Positions 37,198 to 49,163 of a DNA stretch of 64,000 nucleotides are shown here, one piece after another (within the stretch, counting starts at the first letter, position 1; each line of letters begins with the position of its first letter). The position numbers and the translations under genes were made by a program. The stretch comes from Stictocephala bisonia (lineage: Eukaryota; Arthropoda; Insecta; Hemiptera; Membracidae), in contig JAQJVL010000123.1 of NCBI GenBank assembly GCA_035578905.1, positions 2,083,384 to 2,147,383 of the forward strand, in the 5' to 3' direction. Under the pieces are notes generated by a model, which had not been told where the DNA came from, did not search any database, and saw only the letters and a list, made by a program, of their open reading frames with translations.

Positions 37198-37545
37198 ATA
37201 CAATTTACTTGTTGGATCCCATAACGCCCTTTGGTCTCGGTAGAGTTCAATAAATTCTATAAAAACTGTTTATTGTCATTAAATGACATTATTATATTGA
37301 AAAAGAAAGGAAGAACTTTACAACTCACTCACCGATACACGACTGTGCTTAGTCAGGCGAACCGTTGGACAGTTTCGCATACACGATCAAACATGTCAGG
37401 CCGACGGTTGGAGTCGGGTCGTGCTACTCGACCTGACATATCCGTCCAATATGTCGGATTGGAACCCCATTCGATCGGACATGTACGACAAGACGTCGGA
37501 TCCCGACAGTTGGACTGACATGTTGGACCGTGTGTGGGGGGCTTA

Positions 37546-37759
37546 ATAAATCATGTCACTTTCTTTGTTATTATTATTTCACTTATTTGCAAGACACAAT
37601 GCAATACAACGTTAATGTGTGTAGTTTTATGCTCCTGCCATTACGAGTGCTAATAGCTCCACAGCCCTGCAATGGGCGTGTCGCTTCTGTGTGTTACTAT
37701 ACTTTGGTTATAACATTGAAGTTTTTATTAAAACTATAAATAAAGTACAAATCAAATGC
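37546..37759. other. short unassigned spacer
   Basis: Nothing recognised; a 69-codon frame here has no motif. Confidence 0.4.
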
Positions 37760-37916
37760 AGTGAGTGAATTAAATTAAATATATAACATGATTTTACTTA
37801 ATAAAGTTTAACAACTAATATTTGTAGTCAAAAGTTACTTACCAAAGCTTAATGCCGAGGTGTCGCGAGCGCAGGGATGGGGTTGGCATGCGAAGCGTAC
37901 AGGGGTGTCACATAGC
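37760..37916 (+). mobile_element. Helitron 3'-end fragment
   Basis: It shares ATTTGTAGTCAA and ATGCCGAGGTGTCGCGAGCG with the element at 23607-24166. It ends in a GGCATGCGAAGCGTAC hairpin-like stretch and AGGGGTGTCAC. The 5' part is missing. Confidence 0.5.
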
Positions 37917-37999
37917 TTACTCTAATTCTTGCTTTAACTGCTAACCTCACATATTTGTTGCATATTAATGTTATACACTTTGTAGAATGTTAATGTTAA

Positions 38000-38377
38000 T
38001 TCCTGAGAAGAGCAATCGTGCAGGAATGGGAAGGAACGCGAGCAAAGTGATCCAGTCGCCTGATACATCCTGCTTGAAGGAAGTGCGTGCGTGCGTGCTC
38101 CTGATCCCGTGGGCTCTCTCAACCTCACCCCTATTCAGAGAACTCCCAGGAGTAGCTTCGTTGTGAGAGGTTATATTAATAATATAGCGAACATTTACCA
38201 AGAATTATCAAGAATTAGCACTAAAGAATTATCGTAAGGTAGGGGTGAGGCTGAGAGAGCCCACTGGATCAGAAGCACGCACGCACGCACGCACTTCCTT
38301 CAAGCAGGATGTATCAGGCGACTGGATCACTTTGCTCGCGTTCCTTCCCATTCCTGCACGATTGCTCTTCTCAGGAA
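38000..38377. repeat. inverted repeat, 134/138-bp arms, 106-bp spacer
   Basis: The arm TTCCTGAGAAGAGCAATCGT ... CCTCACCCCTA (38000-38133) is almost exactly inverted at 38240-38377. Differences include the length of a GTGC microsatellite (one extra unit in the right arm) and a few substitutions. The arms are far more GC-rich than the surroundings. Overlapping 64-76 codon minus-strand frames read through it and are not convincing genes. Confidence 0.93.
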
Positions 38378-39924
38378 CTATCTGGATATTTAATATAAAC
38401 TCTATTAAAATTGGTAAAATTTGATTTTTCCTCTCCATCCTTAAAGAGGAAAACAAAAATACATATCCTTGAACTGTTGCTGCTCTGTTACAACCAATTA
38501 CATTAGTTCAATTAAATTTTCGATTAAACTCTTATAAAATAACATAGCGATCCAAAGATATTTCTAAATTCATATTAGTTTTGTTAACTTTGATCCAAAA
38601 CTACACATGCGAAATTATTTAAGATTCTATAAAACAAGTAACTAACATATTTATTCTGTTCTTAATATATTATGGGATTTTCCGAACGCAATTCATCGAG
38701 AATCATTGCATTTTACTAAATAAATAATAAAAAATCGGAATTCCGATAAGTTAAATTATATTTCATTGAGTTTGAATACCAGAAATTGTTTTGTGTAGAC
38801 GAGCTTGTAGGAATTCGTCTGAGTCATGATGGAAAAGTGGAGGAAACCCTTCGCAAAATGAAATTGGCTGAAATAATCTTACAAACGGATTTTGAGTACT
38901 TAGGTTTTAATGTTTACAATAAAACTTAATTCTGAGAGTCTAAATAAGAGGCTTTACAACGTGACCGGTTAATTTAATTAAAATGATAGTATAATTGTAA
39001 TTAAGAATTTAAAAATGTCTGTTGTTCCATTTTTAATTAGTTTTAATTATAAAGTATGTTCCTTAATTATCTTTGGCAATTTGCAAGACCATAAAACTCT
39101 GGTTAACCTTATTTAAACTGTGCAATGACATTCATATAGATAGACAATTAATTAAATACACTGTACTCTCATACGTCCAAAGATTGATTCAATTAAAAGT
39201 TACGTTGATAATCGAGGGGAATGAAAAAGTAATAAACTATTTTTATATTTCTATACATGTTTTGTTTGATCTTATGTTACCATATGCTAAAAGTAATTGA
39301 ATGTTACATACATAAGCGTATTGTATTCTTTGGATAATTTTTGGTGATATTTTGTGAAAAATCAATCTGAAATAATACTTCAAGAATATGAAAATATTAC
39401 AAAAAATGCTTTTGGCATGTATGTAAAAGTATGAAATACCTGAAAATGATTTATTCAAAAGTGTGTGAAAAAACTAAAAATATCTATTTATAGAGTTCTA
39501 TCCAAATTTTTAAAATCTTAATTTTTTTACTGTATATTATCAGCATTATCAGTTAATTATAATGATTACTTTCATGATTCATACTATATTTATTCCTAAA
39601 TATCGAAGTAACCTTTAGTAACCAAACGAAAAAGTTTAAAATATAAAAATAAAATGCAACGTTTTATTAATATATTTGTAATTCAAGATTGTCGTTTTCT
39701 TATTATATTTGCTCAGTATTCATGTACATGTAAAAATAAAATAAAAGTAAATAACATAAAATGAATCAAAGGAATTACAACTAAAATAGGCCTATAATAC
39801 CTAAAAACATTTAAAATATGCATTTTATTTACAAAGGTAAACCTGGGAAATTGTATACCTCAAATTTTTTAAAATATAAATAGTTATAAAATGATCAAAT
39901 AAAGTACTTTAAATTTAAATTAGG
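38378..39924. other. AT-rich DNA without recognisable genes
   Basis: Short frames at 39073-39300 and 39243-39458 overlap on opposite strands and lack motifs. Confidence 0.5.
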
Positions 39925-40145
39925 GAACACCCCTGCACACATCACATGTCAACAACCTCTTCACTCGCTGAGCTCGTGACATCTCGGCCTTTGGCCTTAG
40001 CACGTATTTGACTATAAATATTAGTGTTTAACATGTATTAAGTAAAATAATATGAAGTAAACAAATTAATAAATAGATTATTTGACAGCTGATGATAAAT
40101 AAAAAAAAATATTGAATAATTGTTCCATAAGAATAACATTGAACG
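39925..40145 (-). mobile_element. Helitron fragment, minus strand
   Basis: On the minus strand it carries GTTCCATA..GAATAACATT? type sequence at its start, as at 23793-23812 (TTGTTCCATAAGGATAACAT), and GGCCGAGATGTCACGAGCTC plus CAGGGGTGT at its 3' side, like the copies at 24.1 and 37.9 kb. It is heavily internally deleted. Confidence 0.5.
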
Positions 40146-42498
40146 TTTGGAAGCCAGTGGGGTGGATTCCTGAGGTTCGAGAGAAAAATACTTTCTTAGT
40201 GTGTCTCTAGAATCTTAGGTAAACTTATGTACGATTTTGCAGAACAAAAGATCCCATACTACAATGCCAAAGAAGACGAATACAATGTCAGTCTTGATCC
40301 GTTCCAAGACTAACACCTCGTAGAAAATTTAGAGGCAATCGCCTTTGTTGTTTTGAAGATTTCGTGATGACTCAGTCAGTGTAACTTATATAATGACAAC
40401 ACGCAACTATGAATGTCCGGACACAACTATCCCAGGCTCAACCAATTTGGGTGATTAAAATCCCAAATAAAAGAGCTTGATCGACTAGGTGTTTTTTGAT
40501 CAAAACGAACTATCTAAAACAATTTTAACTTGAGATATATGTTTGAGTGAAAAAAAAACGTTAGAAAATCCACATTAGAGTACAACCTAAGTGAGGTTAG
40601 ACTTAAGTTAAATCCAATGGCTGATTCCTTATTTGTGCACCAAAAGCTTCCACGAAAAGAATTTGAAGCAACTCAGCCGGATAGAACGTTCGGAAGAACT
40701 CGGAATAGATTTTGCCAATTCTTTTAATATATTGATCATTCTCCAATAAATAACCCAAAGAAGAAATTCTTTCGATTCAATCAATTTAAATCATCCATCA
40801 GCTGTTAATTTTCCAAACCGTCACATACAAACTCAGCTGCACTTTTTTTACTGTTTATGCCAGTGGTATTTTCAAACAGCACATGTGTGTTAATGTTTTT
40901 AGGAATGTTTTGATTTAACCCCACGTTCATAAATTATTCTCTTACCATAAATGATGATGCGCACCATAAACGCATGCGCACAGCTGTTCTTCTCTGTCGA
41001 TAGTTATAAAATCTAGACTAACTAATCTATAATTTATTTTATATATTACTATCCTATATTAAATTTTTACTTTCTACAGTTTTAAATTATCACTATAGCA
41101 CAGAAATAGCTCGTTTTCTTATGTGATTTATTAATATTTTGTAGTTTTCTGCCAGATTAATTCATGTAAAGCCGTTTGTATTTAATAGTATTATAACTAA
41201 CTTTTCAACAAATTAACAAAAAACGATGCTACGGTTGAAAATAATAAAAAATAGAACCCTGAAAGAGTCATAGAAGTGAGTATTTATTTGTTGATGTGAT
41301 AAAGGTGGCATTGAGATAACGAATAGTAAGTATGAAGTAAAGGTGGTTACATGACTCCAACCTTATCACGTTATTTTTACAGTGAATTGAATTTGCTTTT
41401 ATTCGCCTTCTTCAAATGTCTCTTTGTGAATTCCCAACACCAGTACATGTCCTGTTCGTCATGTTAAGCTTGTACATTTGCATTGACATTGGTCCAATTG
41501 CTCCATGTGTAAATGAGCTCTTACGTTCAATACAACAATGTTTACCTGATATGTAGATCAGGTACAATCCAATGCTAATAAATAACAACTTTCAAATAAC
41601 TATGTTTACCTGTCAAGAATAGAATACAGACATGATCGTTATATATAAGATGTTTGAAAGGCTGTACATTTATCAACATTAAAAATAAAAATGAAATGTT
41701 TAGTATTAGATAAAAATCAAATCAAGTAAAAGATGAACATTTCCAAAATATGGTGCGAGATGAATAAATAAGAGGTTGATAGCGTAGTTTGTAATTTAAT
41801 CTACGTAATGTACTGGAACAAAATTTTTCTAAAAGAAAGTAAACCAATTATATATATTATTTACTTTTCAGTTGATTCAGTTGAGCTGTAGAACAAATTT
41901 TGTTTATTAAATGAGCAATGAACATGTCGTTTCTGTTATTAATGTCATGCAACTTTCACTTTCAGTGCCTCCCCCCCTCCACACTATAAGCATACTGCTA
42001 ACATCGGAAAATCCAAAGAGTAAATTTGTTGTAAAATTATATAATTAATGGTTTGTAAATTGTAGATTTTTTGTTTTTGCTGTTGAGTTTGTTTTGTTAT
42101 TGTTAGAGCCATTATGGATTGTTTACTTTTTTAGAGTATATATATAATATATATGTTGTTATTCTTTGTTTCATTTCACATTGTTGATTTTCTGTATAGT
42201 ATATATTTGTCATTATTTTTTAAATATTTTATTTATATTAGTTGTAAATTTTTATATAGTATATATTTGTTGTATTTTTTTATATTACGTATCTATTGTT
42301 AATTTTTGTATATTTATATCTGTTATTTATTTTTCTATAAGCAATTAATGCTCTTAATTTTCATCAGTGTAGTTGTTTTAAGTTTAAAGTACATTGTTTC
42401 ATTTTATATATTCAAAAATTTTTAAAAAGTTCCCATCAATCAACACAACATTTTAAAAATATAATAATATTTTATAGTTAATTAAAAATATTAATAAC
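40146..42498. other. AT-rich DNA, nothing supported
   Basis: CTTTCTTAGTGTGTCTCTAG near 40190 recalls a phrase in the Helitron bodies (CCTTTCTTAGCACGC), so part of 40150-40460 may be old transposon. No coding region was recognised. Confidence 0.45.

Positions 42499-42499
<1 letters not shown>

Positions 42500-42544
<45 letters not shown>
42500..42544. repeat. (AT)n microsatellite
   Basis: An uninterrupted AT dinucleotide run of about 45 bases. Confidence 0.98.
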
Positions 42545-42546
<2 letters not shown>

Positions 42547-42941
42547 CATGTTAAAACAAGTTGTAATTAGTAATTATGTATTACCAATCCATGATTTATT
42601 AAATATCTTGTTAAAAATAAAGCTTATCTTTCAAATAGCCTTTAGGCTAGAAAGATTAATATACATTGCGTGTAAGAGATTGTATTTGTGCTTGCAAGAA
42701 AATAAACCAAATATTAAATATGATTACATTTCTAGGATATTATCGTTTTAATTAATTACAATAGTTACGACTGAGAACGGTTTAACAGTATTTAAACAGT
42801 ATAAATATTACATCAATGCAAATGACCATCAAGATTATTTCCATTAAAGGGAGATAATTTTAATTCAGGATTACATTTCGCTTGATAACAGTTAATAGTG
42901 TTGTAAATTTGTATGTCTTTTGTATTGAATTGCTCTGAATA

Positions 42942-44927
42942 TACCCAAAAGTCCCCCCCCCCCTATTAACTTTCTTATGAATACAGATAGAGTGATTTAC
43001 TTCTGGGAATGTTTATATGACCAACTAAGGAGTTTTTTTATGTATGCAAATTTTTTTACACCCCCTCTCAAAAAGGGGTAGTTTGGGGGTAAGTCAAAAA
43101 TTTTAAATAGAAACCCCTATCAAATGACATATCATTTTAAAGGTAATATTAAAAGAAAAATAATGGCGGAAACTAGAGGTCTCTATTAGTCTATCAAATT
43201 TGGTGGCAGTTTAAAGTTGGAATTATTTCATAAAACCCCCTAAGTAATTTTAGAACGGGAAAATGGTCAAAATGCTGAACTCTCACCTCAATTTCACTCA
43301 GATGAGATGCTCGAAATGGCTGCCATGAACTTCTTGACAGTAAAAAAGCCTGGATTGAAAACCACGTCTCACATTTTGTAAGATTTCAGGCGTGATTAGG
43401 TGGCAGGCCTTTTCGATTCTTGTCCTTAATTCATCGAGGTTTGCGGGCTTTGTGTCGTAAACTTTACTTTTGAGGAAACCCCAAAAGAAAAAATCCAGAG
43501 GTGAAAGGTCAGGTGAACTACCGGCCACTCTACCAAAGTGCCACGTCGACCTATCCATCTATCGGGAAACGTTTGGTCTAGGAATGTCCGGACAAGCATA
43601 TTGTAATGTGGAGGAGCACCATCTTGCTGAAATACAGGCTCATAAGTACCTTGTACTACCTGATTTATTGCTGGGACAATGCCGTTCCGTAACATGTCCA
43701 AGTATTTAACGCCAGTTAAATTACCATCAATAAAGAATGGCCCAATAACAGAGTTTCCCAAAATTCCAGCCCATACATTTAATTTTTGTGGCTGTTGCGT
43801 ATGGGCTTCAACCATCCAGTGGGGGTTACTGTTTGCCCAATAACGGCAGTTGTGCCGATTGACTGTCCCATGCAAAGAGAATGATGCTTCATCACTAAAA
43901 CATATCTGTGATACTAAATTATTATTCTCTTCAATCTTCTGCAACATTTGCTCACAAAACTGAAGTCTTCGGTCAGGGTCGTCTTCATTTAATTCTTGAT
44001 TTAACTGTACTTTGTACGGGTGGAACTTGTGACGCTTTAACACTTTGTGAACAGTATCTTTTGAAATTCCAACATCAAGGGCAGTGGACCGCAGAGATTC
44101 ATGTGGGTTTGCAGCATAATTTGCTAAAACTTGAATTTGGATCTCTTCTGTCGCAATGGCAGGGCGCCCTGATCGTGGTGCATCTTTGACACTAAAGTTT
44201 GTTGAGAATTTGTTTACTAAACGTCTAATGTATGCCCTGTCTACTGGTCTATCCGGATAGGCAGCATTAAATAAACGAACTGCTTCATGAACATTTCTCC
44301 TAGCTTCCCCATAGAACAATATCATCTCTACTTTATCTTCATTTGACCGAGCCATTTTTATTAAATACGAATAAAAAGAAATTTAACACAGTAACTGAAC
44401 TGAAAGTGTTACACGTACTAACTAGTAACCTAATAAGAGATAAGGAAGGAGCCACTGGTATACCCAAGTTGCCCTACTGGACTTTGGTCAGACAAACCAA
44501 AACCAAATAAATTCTATGTTATTTGTGGTTTTTGGTGTTTGTTGATTCTTGTAATAACTTGTTTTACGATTAGGTGTCATCAGTTTTCAAAACTAACTGG
44601 TGGGTGAATGTTTTGTCTGCCTTACAACAATTTTAAATGTAACATAAGCTGCGGGGGTTTTATGAAATAATTCCAACTTTAAACTGCCACCAAATTTGAT
44701 AGACTAATGTTAGAGACCTCTAATTTCCGCCATTCTTCTTCTTTTAATATTACCTTTAAAATGATGAGTCATTTGATAGGTGTTTCTATTTAAAGTTTTT
44801 GACTTACCCCCAAACTACCCCCTTTTGAGAGGGGGTGTAAAAAATTTGCATACATAAAAAAACTCCTTAGTTGGTCATATTCATAAGAAAGTTAATAGGG
44901 GGGGGGTGGGACTTTTAAGACACCCTG
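42942..44927 (-). mobile_element. Tc1/mariner-superfamily element with ~280-bp TIRs
   Basis: The right end reads, on the minus strand, TA|CAGGGTGTCTTAAAAGTC. The left end keeps CCCAAAAGTCC but has lost the outermost bases. Inverted arms run about 42942-43245 and 44655-44927, with long matches such as CCAACTAAGGAGTTTTTTTA and TGGTGGCAGTTTAAAGTTGG. The left arm has about 34 extra bases (ACAGATAGAGTGATTTACTT...). Between them is a single transposase gene. The element is about 2.0 kb. Confidence 0.85.
43298..44355 (-). pseudogene. mariner-like transposase, one frameshift
   Basis: This is a cut-and-paste transposase of the IS630/Tc1/mariner superfamily. The start ATG is at 44355. Residues 1-110 form the helix-turn-helix DNA-binding region (MILFYGEARRNVHEAVRLFN, RSGRPAIATEE, LDVGISKDTVHKVLKRH). 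The catalytic core shows ICFSDEASF (D155), the WAGILGNSVIGPFF block and FQQDGAPPHY (D245). After VEWP a one-base shift near 43528 moves to the frame reading SSPDLSPLDFFFWGFLKSKV, which supplies the third Asp about 42 residues after the second. The C-terminal part (LDELRTRIEKA ... VHGSHFEHLI) is intact. About 352 residues in all, full length for the family. One indel inactivates it; otherwise it looks young. Confidence 0.9.
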
Positions 44928-45068
44928 TATAGTTAGGGTAACGACTTAATATACTGTACTGTAAACGTACAGTGCTCTAAGGGGTTTTTTAACAAATTAC
45001 TCAAATCTGGCACCCATGTAGAAACGAACTTTTAGGTTCCAATTCTAGTAATTGGTAAAAAAGGTCTG

Positions 45069-45365
45069 ACTATGGTTTGGGTTCATGTGGATGACCTCCG
45101 GTGGATTGTTTATAGTTTTACCTCATCCGTAGTGTCACGAGGGACCTCTATGGTTTGGGTTCATACTCATGAACACCGAGAAATTTCCAAATTTGTGTTC
45201 ACGTAGAAGGTCGCCCGGGAGGTGTCTCGACCGTTAGAGTCCTTCAGGAGGTCATAGGAATCTGTATCGTTTTAACTCATCCGCAGTTTCACAAGGGACC
45301 TGTCTATGGTTTGGGTTCATACTCATGAACACCGAGAAATTTCCAAATTCGTGTTTACGTAAATA
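45069..45365. repeat. partial tandem duplication, 156-bp offset
   Basis: CTATGGTTTGGGTTCATACT followed by CATGAACACCGAGAAATTTC occurs at 45148 and again at 45304. A shorter echo (ACTATGGTTTGGGTTCAT) sits at 45069. Confidence 0.85.
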
Positions 45366-47419
45366 GTCAATCCCATTGGTAGAGGGGGGGGGGGTTTGTC
45401 TACCCATGGGTTCGTGAGGAAGTCGCTCAAGTGGAGTGTCGGTATATCTATGGTTTTGACCACATAAAGGGCCGTGGAAATTTACTTATAGTCTATTATT
45501 CAAATTACGTATTAGGCGTATGTTATTATCATTAGATCATTAGTCTAAAATGCCAAACTTTAATTTATTATCGCAGAAGTAAATTATTCAGACTTATTGT
45601 TTTGTGTTAGTTACTGTAATAATTAGGTGTAATGTATCTATATTTCCTTATTTAGTTTTGATTGATAAATTAGTTTTTAATTAATTAAACTTAATAACAC
45701 ATAATAAAACTAGACCTTAGGTATTGAACTGAGAACAATGAGTTGACGATCGTCAAATCTGATCATTTTGCTGAGTTGGACAGACGGGTTTTTATGCTCC
45801 GTACTTTGCTTCTATTACTTGTTTACTGCATATTACACAAAAATAGATTAATATGCTACTATAATTTCTGCATTTGTTGGAAGACTTTGATTGCTAAACA
45901 ATTATTGACTCAAGGAATACAAGTTTTGCATTTAACTGACAAATAAATAACAATTTTAATAACTCTCTTGTATGAAAAAGTTTATTTTCTAAAAACCTAT
46001 ATAATTTTTCAGTATAGTTAAAAGGGTTGTTCAATCTACTATTAGAAGATGTATTAACCTTTAGACCATGAGCTATATTTACTAAAATAACAATCATATC
46101 ACACATTCTAGTTATTTATTTCTATGATGAGTTTTTGTACAGTATCAGCTTTTTTACTGTTACAGGAAATAGTGCATTGTATGTCCATATATAAATTTTA
46201 TTCACAGAAAACATACTATCAGGACTGCTTTGGTTGTTCTGTGTATACAGTTTTGAATGTTTGCAGGACTTGTGATTTTTTTCTAGATAATAATTAATTA
46301 CTAAAGAAATTACATTTAAAACCCCAAAACCTTGGTGGAGTACTAGGAGTTATTGACTTTTGGTTTTTGGAGTATCTGCAGTTGAGCCGACATATTTTGA
46401 CTTTAAAAACATCTTAATGTAAATTAAGATTTGGATAAAAAAGTGTTTGATTACACACACATACTATAATCAATTTGAATTACAATAAATATAAATGAGT
46501 GGAAACTCAATAGTCGTTTTGGATTTTGGGGGAAATGTATTTTTATCATCGTTCCTAATGAAATTAAAGCTGAAAAATAATAAAGCCTTTGACATTCATA
46601 AATTGACTGATATTAAGACCAGCTGGATAAACTTAAATACAACAAACCTAACCTTAAAATAGTTGGCAGATTAACTTTCTAGTTTGGAAACTTAAAAACC
46701 TGTAGTCTATAATACTCTAAACTATAAGTTCACTTTGCAGTATATTTATGCATATTAAACATTTAGTAAAACAAAACGACCTACAGAAAAGCATATAAAC
46801 GTTTACAGCCGAGGCACAAAAGGTCCTCAGTATATCGATCTGGGACGAAAAGTTCAGTTAGTTGTGGCGACGTTCTTCAAAACTGACCTTTCTACAGACC
46901 CTGCGTTGGCGACACAGTTTTTATGATCCGTACTTTGTTTCTGTTCCTTCAGTAGTTTTAGTTTGTATTGAAACATTTTTTTTATTCCAATATGGATACC
47001 GATCGTACTAGTTTACTCTTTATATAGAAAAAAAGCAATATTTGAATAATGACTAATTTTTTTTACTAGCAACTATAGATAACAATTCCAAAAGATTGTC
47101 ATAAAATATTTCAATAGATTACAGCTTGTCAATAATCGTTTATTAATTATTGTATATAAACACACATTATACCATAGTAAAAATGTATACCTTACTTTGG
47201 ACATTAAAATAACATTAATTTAGTCTAGCTTCTTAGGATTGAATAATTTTGTTTCTTTTTGGAATACTATTAGCTGCATAAAAGATTATTCAGTTCACAT
47301 TGGCAAAATATTTCTAGGTTTGTACTTTTCTAAAGGATATAAAATAAACCTTATAAAATTGTATTTTTGTAGTTTGGAGAACGCAAATATATAATTAATT
47401 TTTTTATTAATGAAGAATC
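45366..47419. other. AT-rich DNA without supported genes
   Basis: Two words are shared about 1.1 kb apart: TTTTTATGCTCCGTACTTTG (45789) and TTTTTATGATCCGTACTTTG (46918). Nothing else was recognised. Confidence 0.45.
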
Positions 47420-49010
47420 GATTTTAATGTAGATCCCCAAACAGTTTTAATGTAGACCCCTAACAGTTTTAATGTAGACCCCCTAACAGTTTTAATGTAG
47501 ATCACCTAACAGTTTTAATGTAGATCCCCTGACAGTTTTAATGTAGACCCCCTAACAGTTTTAATGTAGACCCCCTAACAGTTTTAATGTAGACTCCCTA
47601 ACAGTTTTAATGTAGACTCCCTAACAGTTTTAATGTAGACCCCCTAACAGTTTTAATGTAGACACTCTAACAGTTTTAATGTAGATCCCCTAATAGTTTT
47701 AATGTAGATCTCCTAACAGTTTTAATGTAGACCCCCTAACAGTTTTAATGTAGATCCCCTAACAGTTTTAATGTAGACCCCCTAACAGTTTTAATGTAGA
47801 CTCACTAACATTTTTAACGTAGATCCCCTAACAGTTTTAATTTAGACCTCCTAACAGTTTTAATGTAGATCCCAAACAGTTTTAATGTAGACATCCTAAC
47901 AGTTTTAATGTAGACATCCTAACAGTTTTAATTTTGATCCCCTAACAGTTTTAATGTAGACACTCTAACAGTTTTAATGTAGATCCCCTAACAGTTTTAA
48001 TGTAGACCCCCTAACAGTTTTAATGTAGACCCCCTAACAGTTTTAATGTAGACCCCCTAACAGTTTTAATGTAGACACTCTAACAGTTTTAATGTAGATC
48101 CCCTAACAGTTTTAATGTAGACACTCTAACAGTTTTAATGTAGATCCCCTAACAGTTTTAATGTATATCTCCTAACAGTTTTAATGTAGACCCCTAACAG
48201 TTTTAATGTAGACCCCCTAACAGTTTTAATGTAGACCCCCTAACAGTTTTAATGTAGACTCACTAACATTTTTAACGTAGATCCCCTAACAGTTTTAATT
48301 TAGACCTCCTAACAGTTTTAATGTAGATCCCAAACAGTTTTAATGTAGACATCCTAACAGTTTTAATGTTGATCCCCTAACAGTTTTAATGTAGACACTC
48401 TAACAGTTTAAATGTAGATCCCCTAACAGTTTTAATGTAGACCCCCTAACAGTTTTAATGTAGACCCCCTAACAGTTTTAATGTAGACCCACTAACAGTT
48501 TTAACGTCGATCCCCTAACAGTTTTAATGTAGACCTCCTAACAGTTTTAATGTAGATCCCCTAACAGTTTTAATGTAGACCCCCTTACAGTTTTAATGTA
48601 GACCCCCTAAGAGTTTTAATGTAGACCCCCTAACAGTTTTAATGTAGACACTCTAACAGTTTTAATGTAGATCCCCTAACAGTTTTAATGTAGACCCCCT
48701 AACAGTTTTAATGTAGACCCCCTAACAGTTTTAATGTAGACACTCTAACAGTTTTAATGTAAACCTCCTAACAGTTTTAATGTAGATTCCTAACAGTTTT
48801 AATGTAGACCTCATAACAGTTTTAATGTTGATCCCCTAAGAGTTTTAATGTAGACCTCCTAACAGTTTTAATGTAGATCCCAAACAGTTTTAATGTAGAC
48901 ATCCTAACAGTTTTAATGTTGACCCCCTAACACTTTTAATATAGACCTCCTAACAGTTTTAATGTAGACCTCCTAACAGGTTTAATATAGATCCCCAAAC
49001 AGTGTTAATA
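47420..49010. repeat. 22-23 bp minisatellite, about 69 copies, with higher-order repeat
   Basis: The monomer is AACAGTTTTAATGTAGACCC plus CCT, with variants such as GACACTCT, GATCCCCT, GACCTCCT and GATCCCAA. A rare run (CTCACTAACATTTTTAACGT, then TTTAGACCTCC, then GATCCCAAACAG) occurs at 47801 and again at 48259, 458 bases or about 20 monomers later, with similar neighbours. This is a higher-order unit. No coding potential. Confidence 0.95.
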
Positions 49011-49079
49011 AAATTGTTATTTTAACCAACAATTCATCGAAACAACATATAATTTGAAACAATACACCTTACAGTGCTT

Positions 49080-49163
49080 CTACTCATGTACATCACATTA
49101 ACTCTTCAACTCATGTACATCACATATCTCTTCAACTCATGTACATCACATATCTCTGCAACT
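49080..49163. repeat. short tandem repeat, ~27 bp x 3
   Basis: CAACTCATGTACATCACATA followed by TCTCTT is repeated three times with small changes. Confidence 0.85.

Larger units (their letters stand above)
36491..37542 (+). mobile_element. PIF/Harbinger DNA transposon, decayed
   Basis: The ends AAACCCCCCACACATGGTCC and, inverted on the right, GCCCCCCACACACGGTCC are flanked by TTA at 36488-36490 and 37543-37545. Three-base TTA/TAA duplications are the Harbinger hallmark. Inside are remnants of both genes such elements carry: a transposase (+) and a MADF/Myb-like protein (-). The right 200 bp is full of inverted copies of ATGTCGG/CCGACAT-type words. Confidence 0.8.

Noticed and set aside
37934..38456. 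Three overlapping 64-76 codon minus-strand frames
   Set aside because: They read through the inverted repeat arms and share sequence only for that reason.
43470..44189. Plus-strand open frames across 43.5-44.2 kb
   Set aside because: They are antisense to the mariner transposase.
47420..49010. Telomeric (CCTAA)n-like array, because monomers contain CCTAA
   Set aside because: CCTAA occurs once per 23-bp unit and is not tandem; this is an ordinary minisatellite.
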